Assembly: GCF_900115015.1 (NCBI RefSeq)
Contig: NZ_FOUZ01000002.1
Location: forward strand, 1-64,000
Length of the DNA: 64,000 nucleotides
DNA from: Algoriella xinjiangensis
Lineage (GTDB): Bacteria > Bacteroidota > Bacteroidia > Flavobacteriales > Weeksellaceae
Reading direction: 5' to 3'
Notes under the pieces: generated by a model
The model's input: only the letters and a program-made list of their open reading frames with translations
Told to the model about the DNA's origin: nothing
Database searches by the model: none
Translations under genes and position numbers: made by a program
In this document: piece by piece, positions 1 through 7,166 of the stretch
How positions within the stretch are numbered: position 1 is the first letter of the stretch
Layout of the letters: each line of letters opens with the position of its first letter

Positions 1-50
1 CTGCCTGCGCCGATGGTACTGCTATTGCGGGAGAGTAGGTCGTCGCCAGT
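1..50 (+). rRNA. rrf: 5S ribosomal RNA, 3' end only
   Basis: The first 50 bases read like the 3' half of a bacterial 5S rRNA: a 'gatggtactgc' segment followed by 'gggagagtaggtcgtcgcca'. The 5' part lies outside the window. A strong terminator follows directly, consistent with the end of an rRNA operon transcribed on the plus strand. Confidence 0.85.
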
Positions 51-60
51 TTTTATAAAG

Positions 61-92
61 AGTCTCAAGATTTATTTCTTGAGACTTTTTTT
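61..92 (+). terminator. Rho-independent terminator of the rRNA operon
   Basis: A perfect 10-bp stem (AGTCTCAAGA at 61-70 with TCTTGAGACT at 77-86) encloses a 6-nt loop and is followed by a T run. It sits 11 bases after the 5S end. Confidence 0.85.
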
Positions 93-93
93 A

Positions 94-300
94 TGGAGTA
101 AAGTCAAGGAAAAGAGAACTAAGACTTAAGATTTAGAACTTAATACTTACAACTCAAAACTACTTGTGTTCCTGAAACAAGTTCAGGATGACGTGAGGGA
201 GAAAAGATTAAGATTCTTCGCTGCGCTCTGAATGACAAGGTGGTGTTTTGCTTATAAACTTATATCTTAAGTCTTATAACTTATAACTGACAACTAAGAG
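94..300. repeat. Gene-free spacer with dispersed hairpin repeats
   Basis: No gene is visible here. Bases 171-192 hold CCTGAA-acaag-TTCAGG plus 'atgac', the inverted form of a hairpin repeat also seen near 18122, 34856 and 36521. Around 208-235 lies 'agattcttcgctgcgctctgaatgac', like the repeat near 53356. A 12-bp inverted repeat (AAGACTTAAGAT at 121-132, ATCTTAAGTCTT at 264-275) brackets them. Such repeats are common between flavobacterial genes; any function is unknown. Confidence 0.6.
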
Positions 301-424
301 TTGCGTTAGGGATAGTAGTGGAAATCCTTTGCTGTATAGCAAAGATTGAAACGGATAGCCCGACCGAGCGAGAGATACAATGTTATTATTTTTTTTATTG
401 GAATTTATGAGCGAGGGAACGCCA
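301..424 (+). ncRNA. Structured RNA element, flavo-1-like
   Basis: The segment combines 'gttagggatag', 'gtggaaatcc', a hairpin CTTTGCT-gtat-AGCAAAG (327-344), 'gaaacggatagcccgacc', and a closing helix GCGTT (303-307) with AACGC (418-422). I recognise this arrangement as an element scattered through flavobacterial genomes and believe it matches the flavo-1 RNA motif; the name is from memory and was not checked with a covariance model. It lies between the rRNA operon end and the convergent M50 protease gene. Confidence 0.5.
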
Positions 425-425
425 T

Positions 426-450
426 AAAAAAAGCCCAACTAATGTTGAGC
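426..450 (-). terminator. Terminator of the RiPP-like operon, overlapping the last codons
   Basis: Read on the minus strand, GCTCAAC-attA-GTTGGGC forms a 7-bp stem with one T-G wobble, followed by seven T. The hairpin contains the last codons and stop of the M50 protease gene, so coding end and terminator share bases. Confidence 0.75.
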
Positions 451-1602
451 TTCTTGTATATTTTTTTGAGAAGGAAGTATTCGTTTTATGAGATTAAAGA
501 CAATCAGATAGAATACGATTGAAATTAAAAGTAATTCGACATTCTCATTAAGAAAATTAAACGTTTTGGATGGATGTGTAAAGATTGTTTTTACTAAATC
601 TATTGGTCCTGTAAACAATTTGGTTTTGTATGTGAGAATTATTCGGACTACTATAAAAATCATGAAGATTTGGTTAAATAATCCATAAATTAATTCTAAA
701 ACTTCATTCTTGTTATTGATTTTAAATTTGAACGGGTTTTTTATAAAATCAATTACTCTTTTATTACTATTTGATAATAGATTTGGTGAATCGGTTAAAT
801 CCGATAATATCCAATAACCGTCTGTGCGTATAAATGGTATTAATTGGTATAAAATAACAAGTGTGCTTAATGCTATTATATCCTGTATTTCGTGAATTCC
901 TGTTATAAGATAAATTATAAAAAGTGCTACAATAATGTAAAGCTGTACATATACACCTGCCAAATTTGTGATGATACGTTCTTCTTTTTTGGCTGTCCAA
1001 ATTGGAGTAATATTTGAATAGAAAACTGGAAACAGAAAATAAATTCCGACACCAATTTCACCATTCTTTTTTGTAAAACGATTACACGCTGCAATGTGTC
1101 CAAACTCGTGAATAAATGCACTTACAATATAAATGATAAACAAGTACACCATATAATTTGTATCCAAATGAAAATGATGTAACGTTGAAATATTGTAAAT
1201 AGCCAACACGAAAAGTAGTGTAAAACTTATCCAAAAGAAAGTTGGTTGAAACAATGGTTGAATTAATTTAGACCATTTTCCTGCTTTTTCTGGCGAAAGA
1301 ATTTTAGTTTCGAAAAGGATAAATGATTTTTCTTTTTTCTGATCTTCTTCTCTTTCTTCGTCTAGCTCTAATGTTTTTAGATTTTGGCTAACAATTGAAT
1401 TAAAATCTGTTTCGGAAACATAATCAAATTCTTTGATAAAATCTTGGTACGCTAAAGTCGAATTGTTATTTCGCTTTAGGATTTCTAGTAATAATTTGAT
1501 TTCGTTACTTACAATAAAGTATTTTTCGGAATGTTCTAAAATCCAATTGTTTTCATTTTTCTTTGTAAAAGAAAATTCTTTATATGTAAGTGTATTAAGC
1601 AT
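439..1602 (-). CDS. Membrane zinc metalloprotease, M50-type peptide protease of RiPP clusters
   Basis: The protein has 387 residues and several membrane helices. HEFGH at 165-169 supplies two histidine ligands and the catalytic Glu. An N-L-A-G segment (213-216) and an R-T-D-G-Y-W motif around 259-264, with Asp261 as probable third ligand, follow. The 'DGYW...D..PNL' signature is typical of putative peptide zinc metalloproteases found in bacteriocin and RiPP loci. Residues 1-85 are soluble and could be a PqqD-like winged-helix peptide-binding domain; that is inference from pattern only. Its start overlaps the upstream stop by 8 bases. A role in leader cleavage or export of the small peptide at 5361-5507 is plausible but unproven. 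Confidence 0.8.
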   Translation of the reverse strand: MLNTLTYKEFSFTKKNENNWILEHSEKYFIVSNEIKLLLEILKRNNNSTLAYQDFIKEFDYVSETDFNSIVSQNLKTLELDEEREEDQKKEKSFILFETKILSPEKAGKWSKLIQPLFQPTFFWISFTLLFVLAIYNISTLHHFHLDTNYMVYLFIIYIVSAFIHEFGHIAACNRFTKKNGEIGVGIYFLFPVFYSNITPIWTAKKEERIITNLAGVYVQLYIIVALFIIYLITGIHEIQDIIALSTLVILYQLIPFIRTDGYWILSDLTDSPNLLSNSNKRVIDFIKNPFKFKINNKNEVLELIYGLFNQIFMIFIVVRIILTYKTKLFTGPIDLVKTIFTHPSKTFNFLNENVELLLISIVFYLIVFNLIKRILPSQKNIQEAQH

Positions 1603-2395
1603 TTCTAATTTCTTCTATTTGTAATTTCCAATCTCTAATTTGCTCATTAATAATATCTACCCAATTTACGATTTTATTTAATTGATATTTAGAAGCAATT
1701 TCTTTGGCTAAAGAAAACTGCTCTATCATATAATCAAACTGAGGATTACACAATTCTTCTAATGCAAAAAATGCTTTGTGTGTATAGGTTTGATTATCTG
1801 GATAATAATCGTCATCAGCTTTTAGTAACTGAATTGTGTTAGAAATGATGTGTGTAAACTGTTTGTTTTGCAAATCGTCGCCAATATCAGTAATGTCATC
1901 ATACATTTGTATTGCACGAAAAATATGCGTTAACATCATTTTAATTTCCTCTGTCGGATAATTTTCTTGTAACAATTGTATGCCATCTACAACAAAAAAT
2001 ACAGGAATGTGCTTGTCTACAGCTATTTCCTGAAATTCGTCTTTAGATAATACATAACTATCAAAATCCCACAATTTTTCTTTGATTAAAGCATCAAAAT
2101 AAATTTTACTGTATTTAGATTTACTTTCAAAGATAGATGAACCCTCACCAAATAAATTGATAAGGGTTTTTATACATTTTTCATGATGTTCTGTTAGATT
2201 AACTAACGGATTATCATCTAAAAGTTGTTTATCTATAGGAATCTCATTATCAATTAATTTATCAAGATAAATAATGTATGTATAATATGTTTTGGCAATA
2301 AGATCTAATTGTGATTTTTTCTCAGAATCAATATTTACATTTTCTGTTAAGAAATCTACAACATCTTGAAAAAATAGTTGGTTAATTTGGTTCAT
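1595..2395 (-). CDS. Class I isoprenoid-synthase-like protein of unknown substrate
   Basis: The protein has 266 residues, is acidic, and has no signal peptide or membrane segment. Two Asp-rich motifs stand out: D45-K-L-I-D49-N-E, and D166-D167-I-T-D170-I-G-D173-D174. Both lie in predicted helices about 120 residues apart, as the metal-diphosphate sites do in prenyl synthases and squalene/phytoene synthase relatives. Overall similarity to housekeeping polyprenyl synthases is weak and typical Arg and Lys motifs are missing, so this may be a divergent prenyl-transfer enzyme or a non-enzymatic relative. It lies one base after the third secreted protein gene and overlaps the protease gene, so it was probably co-selected with the peptide locus. 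Confidence 0.6.
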   Translation of the reverse strand: MNQINQLFFQDVVDFLTENVNIDSEKKSQLDLIAKTYYTYIIYLDKLIDNEIPIDKQLLDDNPLVNLTEHHEKCIKTLINLFGEGSSIFESKSKYSKIYFDALIKEKLWDFDSYVLSKDEFQEIAVDKHIPVFFVVDGIQLLQENYPTEEIKMMLTHIFRAIQMYDDITDIGDDLQNKQFTHIISNTIQLLKADDDYYPDNQTYTHKAFFALEELCNPQFDYMIEQFSLAKEIASKYQLNKIVNWVDIINEQIRDWKLQIEEIRNA

Positions 2396-2396
2396 A

Positions 2397-3389
2397 TTAT
2401 GGTGTATAGTTAACGGATAAGGTTATTGTATTTTGTGCAATAAATGTTGAAGAATTATTACATGAGAAAGTAGGAGGATTATTACCAGCACCAAAGTAGA
2501 ATATTAAAGGATAATTTCCAATAGCCATAGTTTTACCATTTGATGCTTGAGTAGTATTATTATCACCAGTTACATTGTCTGTATATAGATATTTGTAAGC
2601 TAGAAAATAAGTATAATTTCCAGAAGGAATATTTTCTTCATAAAAATCTGTTGAATACGTATCAAAATTACAGTTACCACTAATGATAGCATTAAATATT
2701 TTTGTACCTACTAATATTGGATTTGTATCTCCCGTTTTTTGTCTGAATAATGCGACAGCATATACAATATTATTAGTCGATGCATAATTATTGAAACGAA
2801 CTAATCCATTTCCATTTACGTAGACCTTATTTTTTAAGTTGTATTTGGTACTTATATCAAATGCAGGTGTCTGGAAATTAGTTACTCTAGTCCAACTTCC
2901 TAAACCAGAAAACCCTGCTGCAAATTGTCCATCAGTATTTGCATTTGCTTGAGCTTGTGTTGGAAAAAAACCTGCAAGTGGAGATTGAGAGTAATTCATT
3001 GATACATTTCTATCTGTATTTAAATCTCCAGTAAATGTGGAAGAACTATATGTTCTTGTGTAGGCAATTGCATCCGTTACAACATCTGAGTTTAATAGCA
3101 TTCCCCAAGTTCCATCTTTAAATATATAGATCCCTTTTGGATTCACATTTGTTCCCAGTTGTATATTATAAACAAGAGAACCTTCTGGTGGATATTGTGT
3201 TATATCTGTTGGAGATAATATAAGTAAATCTACTTTAGGCATCATTACTCCTGAATTAACTGCTTGAATATCTAAAATAGCTTTAGGTGTAACGTTTGCA
3301 CTTGTATTATAGTTTGAATCTTCTGATATAATGACTTGTGCTTGTATCAAAGAAGATGCTAATGTTAAAAAAAATAAGAAGTGTTTCAT
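2397..3389 (-). CDS. Secreted protein, third paralogue of the RiPP-like operon
   Basis: The protein has 330 residues. An N-terminal signal peptide ends near A-Q-V. The next ~90 residues carry the pattern of Bacteroidota surface proteins: A-I-L-D, then G-V-M-M-P-K, then a G-S-L-V-Y-N turn, then G-I-Y-I-F-K-D-G-T-W. The C-terminal half is rich in beta strand and Asn/Thr and contains the only two cysteines (contexts GNC-N and FSC-N). The two upstream paralogues have cysteines at matching places, suggesting one conserved disulfide. No T9SS sorting domain or beta-barrel signature is seen. The function is not known to me. Confidence 0.7.
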   Translation of the reverse strand: MKHFLFFLTLASSLIQAQVIISEDSNYNTSANVTPKAILDIQAVNSGVMMPKVDLLILSPTDITQYPPEGSLVYNIQLGTNVNPKGIYIFKDGTWGMLLNSDVVTDAIAYTRTYSSSTFTGDLNTDRNVSMNYSQSPLAGFFPTQAQANANTDGQFAAGFSGLGSWTRVTNFQTPAFDISTKYNLKNKVYVNGNGLVRFNNYASTNNIVYAVALFRQKTGDTNPILVGTKIFNAIISGNCNFDTYSTDFYEENIPSGNYTYFLAYKYLYTDNVTGDNNTTQASNGKTMAIGNYPLIFYFGAGNNPPTFSCNNSSTFIAQNTITLSVNYTP

Positions 3390-3392
3390 AAG

Positions 3393-4337
3393 TTAAAAGC
3401 TTGGATTTTCGTAAGTTTCAATAATCAATTTTGTTGTAGCAGCAGAACTAGGTAAGTATTGTTGTCTTTGAGTTGCAGCTGTAGAACTTGTACAAGTTGC
3501 ATCTTTTTGACCTATATTTACAGTAAATGCTTTTCCATTATCCGAAGAAATATCAGTATTCCATACCTCTCTTTTTTCTATAGCAATTCTTACTGTATTA
3601 TCACCAATTGGTAGATTTCTTAAAAAATTAACTAAATCAAATTGTATTTTCGCACACACATTATTTGTTATATAAGTAGATATAATTTTGTAATCTACTA
3701 ATAAAAAATCTGTTGAGTTTGGGTATTGAATAAATAATGCTAAACCATATAACCCACGTTGAGTTGTAGTAGGAGCAGATGGTAATTTCATTTGTAAAGC
3801 TCCAGTAAGAGTTAATTTATTTACATTATTTGTGTTTTTTATTGTAATTAATTTACTTGTAGTATTATCTTGGAATAATAAATCAGTCCAATTTGCAGAA
3901 TTCACAGTATAGTTTTCACCTATTGTGTGTTGTCCATGATTTGTAGCTGCTCCAACATCATTTCCCATTGTATAACTTATAGGGTTAACAATTTGGCTTG
4001 TCATTACTTTTACAGCAGATAAATTTGTTAATTTTGATAAATAAGCTTTATCAGCTAGTATGGTCCATTGTGTTTTATCCCAAAAGTATAATCCTTTATT
4101 TGTCCCAGAGTTAAAAATTAATAATGAATTGCGCATATTAGTAGCATCAGTATCACCAAGAAAATTTGTAGCTGTTGTAAGATTATAATTAGGAATAGAA
4201 AAACCTTTGATTTCTGCCCTATTATTACTAGAAAAATTAGCTATAATATTATTATTTGTATCAGCAGGTATTCCTGTAGAAATTTGAGCATTAACATTAA
4301 TTAATAATAATATAAATATAAAAGTTAGGTTTTTCAT
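3393..4337 (-). CDS. Secreted protein, second paralogue of the RiPP-like operon
   Basis: The protein has 314 residues with a signal peptide ending near N-A-Q. It shares the layout of its two neighbours: an N-terminal module ending in L-Y-F-W-D-K-T-Q-W, then a beta-rich C-terminal module beginning around 'LALFIQ' and containing 'LPIGDN', which matches 'LSPGTY' and 'IPSGNY' in the others. Exactly two cysteines occur (NVC-A and ATC-T), at positions equivalent to those of the paralogues. Gaps to both neighbours are only 3-4 bases, so translation is probably coupled. Function unknown. Confidence 0.7.
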   Translation of the reverse strand: MKNLTFIFILLLINVNAQISTGIPADTNNNIIANFSSNNRAEIKGFSIPNYNLTTATNFLGDTDATNMRNSLLIFNSGTNKGLYFWDKTQWTILADKAYLSKLTNLSAVKVMTSQIVNPISYTMGNDVGAATNHGQHTIGENYTVNSANWTDLLFQDNTTSKLITIKNTNNVNKLTLTGALQMKLPSAPTTTQRGLYGLALFIQYPNSTDFLLVDYKIISTYITNNVCAKIQFDLVNFLRNLPIGDNTVRIAIEKREVWNTDISSDNGKAFTVNIGQKDATCTSSTAATQRQQYLPSSAATTKLIIETYENPSF

Positions 4338-4341
4338 AGGT

Positions 4342-5280
4342 TTAGTTTTTTATATTAGTTACAACGATGTTTAGATTTGATCTCATATTTACTTTATCAG
4401 TATTATTACAAGCCCCATTGTTTGATGATACTCCAGCTGCGTTATGTCCTCCAAAAGTTAAATTTGAATTTGCTCCATACTCTGTATTTGTTGTACCTAC
4501 TGTATAATAATTTTTTCTACCATAAGCAAATAATGCTACTGAGTAAGTTCCTGGAGATAAATTGATTAATGTACTACTTGTTATGTATGGTATTATACTA
4601 CAGGTACTTACTTCTCCTGTACCAAATGTCCCTACAGAATATAAATGATAATTAGTTTCTGTTGATTTTTTAATAAATATTCCTATATTAAAAGTCAAGG
4701 TTCTTGATTTTTGAGATCCAGTAGTTATAGTATTATTACTAGCTGATTGTGCATTACCGCTACCAAACATTTGTACATAATTTGTATTTTCAGTAACAGT
4801 AAAATCCATAGTTGTCTCCGGAATTAGACTCCAAGTTTTACCATCTGTAGGTGTTTCTTGATAGCTAATAGCTGGAAGTTGAGCAGCTTCAGTTGTAAAA
4901 GATGATACGTTTAATGGAGAATTACCAGAAGATGTGACAGAAAATAATTGATTAACTGTTAAACGTGATGTTATATTTTTAAAATCAATAATATAATTCC
5001 ATTTTGCATTTTCCCAATAATAAAAACCAGAACCAATATCAGAATTTGTTCCTGTAGGTGTACCTTCGTTATAGATTGTTAAACCACTCGGTACTGTTGG
5101 TGTTTTTAAGAAAGATACATCCGTTAATGATTGAACAGTTTTTATTCTCGGAAATAAAATTCCTTGATTAGTTGCCCCTGTTTCAAAAACAGAATTTGCA
5201 TTAATGTTTGTTTTATTAATTCCTATTTGAGCAAATAAAAATGGTTGAATTAATAAAGCTAAAAGGTATTTTTTTTTCAT
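4342..5280 (-). CDS. Secreted protein, first paralogue of the RiPP-like operon
   Basis: The protein has 312 residues with a short signal peptide ending F-L-F-A-Q. It begins with the 'QIGINKT...' and 'GILFPRI' pattern seen at the head of many Bacteroidota surface proteins, followed by 'GLTIYNEG' and 'GFYYWENAKW'. The C-terminal module is beta-rich with 'IGIFIKK' and 'LSPGTYSVALFAYG'. It has two cysteines (STC-S, GAC-N). It is the first gene after the small peptide and its attenuator hairpin. It may be a surface or outer-membrane-associated partner of the peptide product; this is inference. Confidence 0.7.
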   Translation of the reverse strand: MKKKYLLALLIQPFLFAQIGINKTNINANSVFETGATNQGILFPRIKTVQSLTDVSFLKTPTVPSGLTIYNEGTPTGTNSDIGSGFYYWENAKWNYIIDFKNITSRLTVNQLFSVTSSGNSPLNVSSFTTEAAQLPAISYQETPTDGKTWSLIPETTMDFTVTENTNYVQMFGSGNAQSASNNTITTGSQKSRTLTFNIGIFIKKSTETNYHLYSVGTFGTGEVSTCSIIPYITSSTLINLSPGTYSVALFAYGRKNYYTVGTTNTEYGANSNLTFGGHNAAGVSSNNGACNNTDKVNMRSNLNIVVTNIKN

Positions 5281-5318
5281 AGAAGGTTTTTTTAATATAT
5301 TTAAATTTACTAGGTATT

Positions 5319-5355
5319 AAAAACACCTAACTATGCAATTAAGCATAGCTAGGTG
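5319..5355 (-). terminator. Attenuator-type hairpin between the peptide gene and the rest of the operon
   Basis: A 13-bp stem (5324-5336 with 5343-5355) encloses a 6-nt loop, followed on the minus strand by five T. The single irregular pair is G-U in the minus-strand RNA but A-C in the plus-strand RNA, which favours minus transcription. It lies only 5 bases after the stop codon of the small peptide. Partial termination here would give a high ratio of peptide to downstream proteins, as is usual for RiPP precursors. Confidence 0.75.
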
Positions 5356-5360
5356 TTGTA

Positions 5361-5507
5361 TTATGCTCCTCCTCCTGGATTTCCTGGATCTGTAGGTGTT
5401 CCTCCTCCATTATGACAATGAAGAATACAACATAAAAGGCAATAGAAAATAAATTCTTTTCTGTTCTCTAATTTCTCAACTTGAAAAGCATTGATTGACT
5501 TTTTCAT
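5361..5507 (-). CDS. Short Cys-rich peptide, candidate RiPP precursor
   Basis: An ATG-initiated frame of 48 codons encodes a leader-like start 'MKKSINAF' with a charged E/K/R stretch to about residue 19. A hydrophobic Cys-rich core follows with C23, C26, C27 and C31 (motif CLLCCILHCH), then a Gly/Pro/Thr-rich tail ending G-G-G-A. The M-K-K-S-x-x-x-F beginning followed by E-K-L resembles leaders of Bacteroidota natural-product precursors, but no double-Gly cleavage site precedes the core. The gene is first in an operon with an M50 peptide protease and an isoprenoid-synthase-like protein, and it is followed by an attenuator. Alternative reading: a small membrane-active or Cys-lipidated peptide. 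I do not recognise a named family. Confidence 0.65.
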   Translation of the reverse strand: MKKSINAFQVEKLENRKEFIFYCLLCCILHCHNGGGTPTDPGNPGGGA

Positions 5508-5885
5508 AACTAAATAGTTTTAAGGGTTAAATAAAAATATATTAAATTGTGAAGTATAAACAAAATGTTTAAACTTCTATAAAATTTCTAAAAAAAAAAT
5601 AGTAAATTGGATTTACAAATTGCTGACAATTATATAATTGAGCATTTATGCTTTATGTAGTGTGTGTAATTTCATAGGTAGTAGTTGTTTAGTTTTGGTT
5701 TTTCAAATATAGAATTTTTTTTAATCCGAAATGTTAAATTATTATTTTTTTAAACACCTGTATATCAATGTGTAATATGATACAAATGGTATTAAATACT
5801 TAATTTTTATTTGTTTTTTCTTAAAAATGAAAAAGCTACCTTTATGCAATCAAATTTTTATACATTCGTTTTATAATATTCTCCT
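5508..5885. other. Divergent intergenic region, peptide operon / sigma factor
   Basis: This 378-base AT-rich spacer lies between the divergent peptide operon (minus) and ECF sigma gene (plus). I see no further gene. A perfect minus-strand -7 element lies at 5704-5711. A 7-of-8 plus-strand match TACCTTTA lies at 5837-5844, about 48 bases before the sigma gene start. The peptide mRNA would thus have a leader of about 190 nt, with a small AGCAT-aa-ATGCT hairpin near 5643-5654 and no clear larger fold. Confidence 0.5.
5704..5711 (-). promoter_or_regulatory. Probable -7 promoter element of the peptide operon
   Basis: The minus strand reads TATATTTG, a perfect match to the Bacteroidota TAnnTTTG -7 consensus. 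Upstream, TTTCGG lies near the expected -33 place and is only a partial match to TTTG. It is the only perfect -7 match I found in the spacer on this strand. Confidence 0.4.
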
Positions 5886-6422
5886 TTGGATTTAGAGATT
5901 TTAAAATATATTAATTCACACAATAACGAAGAAGCTTTTAAATTAATCGTTTCGCATTATCACCAAAAAATTTATTGGCAAATACGTCGCATGGTTTTGA
6001 TACATGAAGACGCAGATGATGTAACGCAAAATGTATTTATCAAGATTTATAAAAATTTAGATACGTTTAAAAATGAAGCCAAACTTTCGACTTGGATTTT
6101 TAGAATTACATATAACGAAACCATTAATTTTATCAATAAAAATGCAAAAGAAAAAAATGTGTCTTTTGAAGATTACACAAATTCTGTTGCAAACGAATTA
6201 AGTTCGGACGAATATTATGATGGTAACGAAATTGATTTGAAATTACAAAAAGCAATTGCAAATTTACCCGAAAAACAGCGTATCGTTTTTATGATGAAAT
6301 ATTATGATAAATTAAAATACGAACAGATTTCGGAGATTTTAGGAACTTCGGTTGGTGGTTTAAAAGCATCTTATCATCATGCGGTTACAAAGATTAAAGA
6401 ATTTTTAGAAGTTGAAGATTAA
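5886..6422 (+). CDS. RNA polymerase sigma factor, ECF type
   Basis: The protein has 178 residues. Region 2 is visible at about 20-90 ('HEDADDVTQNVFIKIY' followed by a L-S-T-W-I-F-R-I segment) and region 4 at about 128-175 ('LPEKQRIVFMMKYYDKLKYEQISEILG'). The start is TTG; an in-frame TAA 10 bases upstream and no nearby ATG leave it as the only reasonable start. The next gene, 33 bases downstream, encodes a small membrane protein that may be its anti-sigma factor. It is divergent from the RiPP-like operon, so regulation of that operon is possible but not shown. Confidence 0.88.
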   Translation: MDLEILKYINSHNNEEAFKLIVSHYHQKIYWQIRRMVLIHEDADDVTQNVFIKIYKNLDTFKNEAKLSTWIFRITYNETINFINKNAKEKNVSFEDYTNSVANELSSDEYYDGNEIDLKLQKAIANLPEKQRIVFMMKYYDKLKYEQISEILGTSVGGLKASYHHAVTKIKEFLEVED

Positions 6423-6455
6423 ACCTTTTTCAATTTTAATTGTCTTATTAATGAT

Positions 6456-6866
6456 ATGAAAGAAAATGAATTTAAAAACGCTTTTAAAGTTCCAGAAGAT
6501 TATTTCTCGAATTTGAAAGACGAAATTTATCTCAAAAAAATAAAAGACCAAGAGAGTTTTAAAGTTCCTACAAATTATTTTGAAACCTTAGAACAATCTA
6601 TTTTAGAACAAACAATACAGTCTAAACAATCAAAAGTATTTCAATTGAATTATTGGTTGGTTGCGGCTTGTGTTATTTTATTGGCTATAATTTCTGTTCC
6701 GTTGATTTTGAATAATCAAGAAAAACAAACCAATCAAGTTGTAGATACAGAAGTGAAGAATGAAGTTTACGAAAAAATTTATGATACTTATATTGTAACC
6801 GATCAAAATAAAAAATCGTCCAATGTAACATTAGACGATTCAGATTTTGTATTGTATAATTATTAA
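6456..6866 (+). CDS. Small single-pass membrane protein, putative anti-sigma partner
   Basis: The protein has 136 residues. The N-terminal 65 residues hold two similar segments, 'FKVPEDYF' and 'FKVPTNYFE', each followed by a charged helix. One membrane helix (about 68-88) is followed by a charged C-terminal region on the other side of the membrane. The layout fits membrane anti-sigma-like proteins encoded after ECF sigma genes in flavobacteria. No canonical zinc anti-sigma motif is seen, so the role is inferred from position. The last bases overlap the end of the convergent clpS gene by 4. Confidence 0.6.
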   Translation: MKENEFKNAFKVPEDYFSNLKDEIYLKKIKDQESFKVPTNYFETLEQSILEQTIQSKQSKVFQLNYWLVAACVILLAIISVPLILNNQEKQTNQVVDTEVKNEVYEKIYDTYIVTDQNKKSSNVTLDDSDFVLYNY

Positions 6867-7159
6867 ATAATTTCGGCGCTTAAACCTCGGTTCAATAATT
6901 CTGTGCATCGAGGTTTTAAATCTTCTAATTCACCCGTCAAAACTTCACATTTTCCTTTGTAATGAATTAAAATTGAGCATTGTTCTGCTTGTTCAGGCGT
7001 ATGATCGCAAACATCCATCAACGACTCTATCACCCAATCAAAGGTATTTACATCATCATTATATACAATAATTTGATATTTGTGCGATTCTTGCTCTAAT
7101 ACATCAACAGCAGAATCTTTTTCTGTTTCTCACATTGGCTGTGTTGCGTATTTTATCAT
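6863..7159 (-). pseudogene. clpS: ATP-dependent Clp protease adaptor ClpS, with in-frame TGA
   Basis: The 99-codon frame encodes an unmistakable ClpS: 'YNDDVNTFDWVIESL', then 'CDHTPEQAEQCSILIHYKGKC' in two parts, then 'LLNRGLSAEII'. ClpS delivers N-degron substrates to ClpAP. Codon 10 is TGA (7130-7132), just after 'MIKYATQPM'. No plausible start codon lies between it and the conserved core. A single base change (TCA or TGT to TGA) would explain it. Options are a sequencing error, a real nonsense mutation, or readthrough. The gene follows prmA by 7 bases, its usual flavobacterial neighbour. Confidence 0.8.
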
Positions 7160-7166
7160 AGGTGTA

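Noticed and set aside
121-275. 12-bp inverted repeat as a possible mobile element end
   Set aside because: No transposase frame, target duplication or second copy is visible; the surrounding DNA is low-complexity spacer.
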